Below, piece after piece: positions 6,120 to 6,961 of a stretch of 6,961 bases of DNA. The stretch spans positions 1 to 6,961 of the forward strand of contig DATKNR010000090.1 in assembly GCA_035541255.1 (NCBI GenBank), given 5' to 3'. The notes below the pieces were generated by a model. The model was not told the origin of the DNA and did no database searches. It worked only from the letters and a program-made list of their open reading frames with translations. This DNA comes from JOPF136 sp035541255. Its GTDB lineage: Bacteria; Acidobacteriota; Terriglobia; Acidiferrales; UBA7541. The translations under genes and the position numbers were made by a program. The stretch's first letter is position 1. Each line of letters starts with the position of its first letter.

Positions 6120-6875
6120 ATGTCCGCCATCACCGCCGTGCTCTACCGTGACGCCCGCATCCGCGCCACCAATCTCACTTTCGTCATCTGGGATCTCTTC
6201 TATCCCATGATCAATCTTCTCGTCTTCGGGGTCGGCATTGATGCCGCTCTCGGCGTCCATTTCGGCTCCGGCGGTCTCGACTACAACGCCTTCTTTCTCG
6301 CCGGCTGCCTCGGCCTCGGCAGCTTCGCCATTCCCTCCAATACCGCCTGGTCCTTTTTCATGGACCGCGACAACGGCATCTTCTACGAAATGCTCACCTA
6401 TCCCATGACCCGCGCCCAGTACCTGTTCGGCCGCATGCTGTTCACACTCACGCTCGCCGTCGTCCAGGCCTGCCTCACGCTCGCCGCCGCGCACTGGCTG
6501 CTGCACGTCCCTCTGCGCAATGGCCACGTCGCGTGGCTCGTCGTCATGCTCGCGCTCGGGCCCTCGGCATGGTTCTATCTCTATGCCGCGCTCGCTCTGC
6601 GCATCCGCCGCAACGACGCCTTCAACGCCGTCACCTCCATGCTCTATTTCGCGCTGATTTTCGTTAGCTCCATGTTTTATCCCACAGAGCCGCTGCCGCG
6701 CTGGTTCGCCGCCGCCGCTCTCGCCAATCCCATCACCTGGCAGGTAGACGTGCTGCGTTACGCCACCATCGGCCTCGGTGATCCGCACCGCATCGCCATC
6801 GAAGCCGCCGCCTTCGCGGCATTTACGCTCGCCGCGTCCGTCGTCGCCGTCCACATCCTCAACCACCAGGAGTAG
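6120..6875 (+). CDS. ABC-2 type transporter permease
   Basis: The 251-residue protein is the normal length for a six-helix ABC-2 permease. Hydrophobic segments fall at about 20-42, 57-80, 104-128, 137-160, 168-187 and 225-246. The family's signature region is clear: SSMFYPTEPLPRWF (183-196) followed by ANPITWQVDVLRY (202-214). The amphipathic N-terminus (ITAVLYRDARIRATN) is typical of the coupling helix that contacts the ATPase. It would sit in the cytoplasmic membrane, probably as a dimer, and export a substrate using the ATPase encoded upstream; the family includes drug, lipid and polysaccharide exporters, and this sequence does not say which. The start at ATG 6120 has AGGAG five bases upstream. 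The stop is TAG inside GTAGC, entering the palindrome that follows. I see no truncation or frameshift. Confidence 0.93.
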   Translation: MSAITAVLYRDARIRATNLTFVIWDLFYPMINLLVFGVGIDAALGVHFGSGGLDYNAFFLAGCLGLGSFAIPSNTAWSFFMDRDNGIFYEMLTYPMTRAQYLFGRMLFTLTLAVVQACLTLAAAHWLLHVPLRNGHVAWLVVMLALGPSAWFYLYAALALRIRRNDAFNAVTSMLYFALIFVSSMFYPTEPLPRWFAAAALANPITWQVDVLRYATIGLGDPHRIAIEAAAFAAFTLAASVVAVHILNHQE

Positions 6876-6880
6876 CCCGG

Positions 6881-6914
6881 GTAGCCACGGTCAGCGCTTT
6901 TCTGACCGTAGGCT
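6881..6914. repeat. GTAGC-headed imperfect palindrome after the permease gene
   Basis: GTAGC appears twice here, at 6872-6876 over the stop codon and at 6881-6885. The second leads into AGCCACGGTCAG (6883-6894), which pairs with CTGACCGT (6902-6909) and, after one bulged A, GGCT (6911-6914), a 12-bp stem around CGCTTTT. The T-run is in the loop and not behind the stem, so terminator activity is uncertain. The remainder to 6961 holds no gene or signal I recognise. Confidence 0.65.
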
Positions 6915-6961
6915 CCTCCGCGCTCCAGCGGCCGCTTCGTCCTTTCGTGTTGCCGCCGCCT

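Noticed and set aside
6065..6151. Possible short upstream ORF starting at ATG 6065 and overlapping the permease start
   Set aside because: No ribosome binding site precedes it and its frame runs through the palindrome; likely chance.
6105..6866. Long open frame on the minus strand opposite the permease gene
   Set aside because: Acidic, low-complexity translation without motifs; the plus strand encodes a clear membrane permease.
1104..6914. Possible CRISPR array or attachment sites from the repeated palindromes
   Set aside because: Copies are isolated, irregularly spaced, differ in sequence, and no cas, integrase or tRNA gene is present.
6927..6936. Perfect 10-base palindrome AGCGGCCGCT
   Set aside because: Short and expected by chance in GC-rich DNA; no association with another feature.

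Overview
The window is a GC-rich, tightly packed stretch of bacterial chromosome with six protein genes and six short gaps. The best guess for the source is an Acidobacteriota-like soil bacterium. The reasons are the high GC, an AroD-AroE fusion, and gaps filled with GTAGC-headed palindromes whose translations (TGFQPV, RLKACAT and AGLQAG types) I remember from such genomes. Nothing here fixes the phylum, and Planctomycetota or Verrucomicrobiota are possible alternatives.

Layout. (1) Positions 1-1071 (+) hold the 3' part of a fused 3-dehydroquinate dehydratase / shikimate dehydrogenase (aroDE). (2) 1142-2638 (+) is trpE. (3) 2730-3293 (+) is trpG. These three read in one direction with gaps of 70 and 91 bases. 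(4) 3337-4902 (-) is a secreted M20-family metallopeptidase, convergent with trpG across 43 bases. (5) 5052-6002 (+) is an ABC-2 type ATPase, divergent from the peptidase across 149 bases. (6) 6120-6875 (+) is its membrane permease. The last 86 bases hold no recognisable gene.

How the genes work together. AroDE performs two consecutive steps of the shikimate pathway (3-dehydroquinate to 3-dehydroshikimate to shikimate). TrpE and TrpG form anthranilate synthase, which takes the pathway's end product, chorismate, into tryptophan synthesis. The remaining trp genes and the steps from shikimate to chorismate are not in the window. The ATPase and permease form an exporter of the DrrAB/ABC-2 class with unknown substrate. 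The peptidase is a stand-alone gene, probably periplasmic or extracellular, with no evident link to its neighbours.

I see no previously undescribed multi-gene system; the genes are ordinary metabolism and transport. The most interesting layer is in the gaps. Every gap carries GTAGC, usually heading a palindrome, and four of the six stop codons are TAG inside GTAGC at the gap edge. The ATPase-permease junction looks like a formerly close-coupled junction pushed apart by such elements. The upper strand is C-rich over genes of both orientations in the stretches I counted, which suggests a replication-strand skew.
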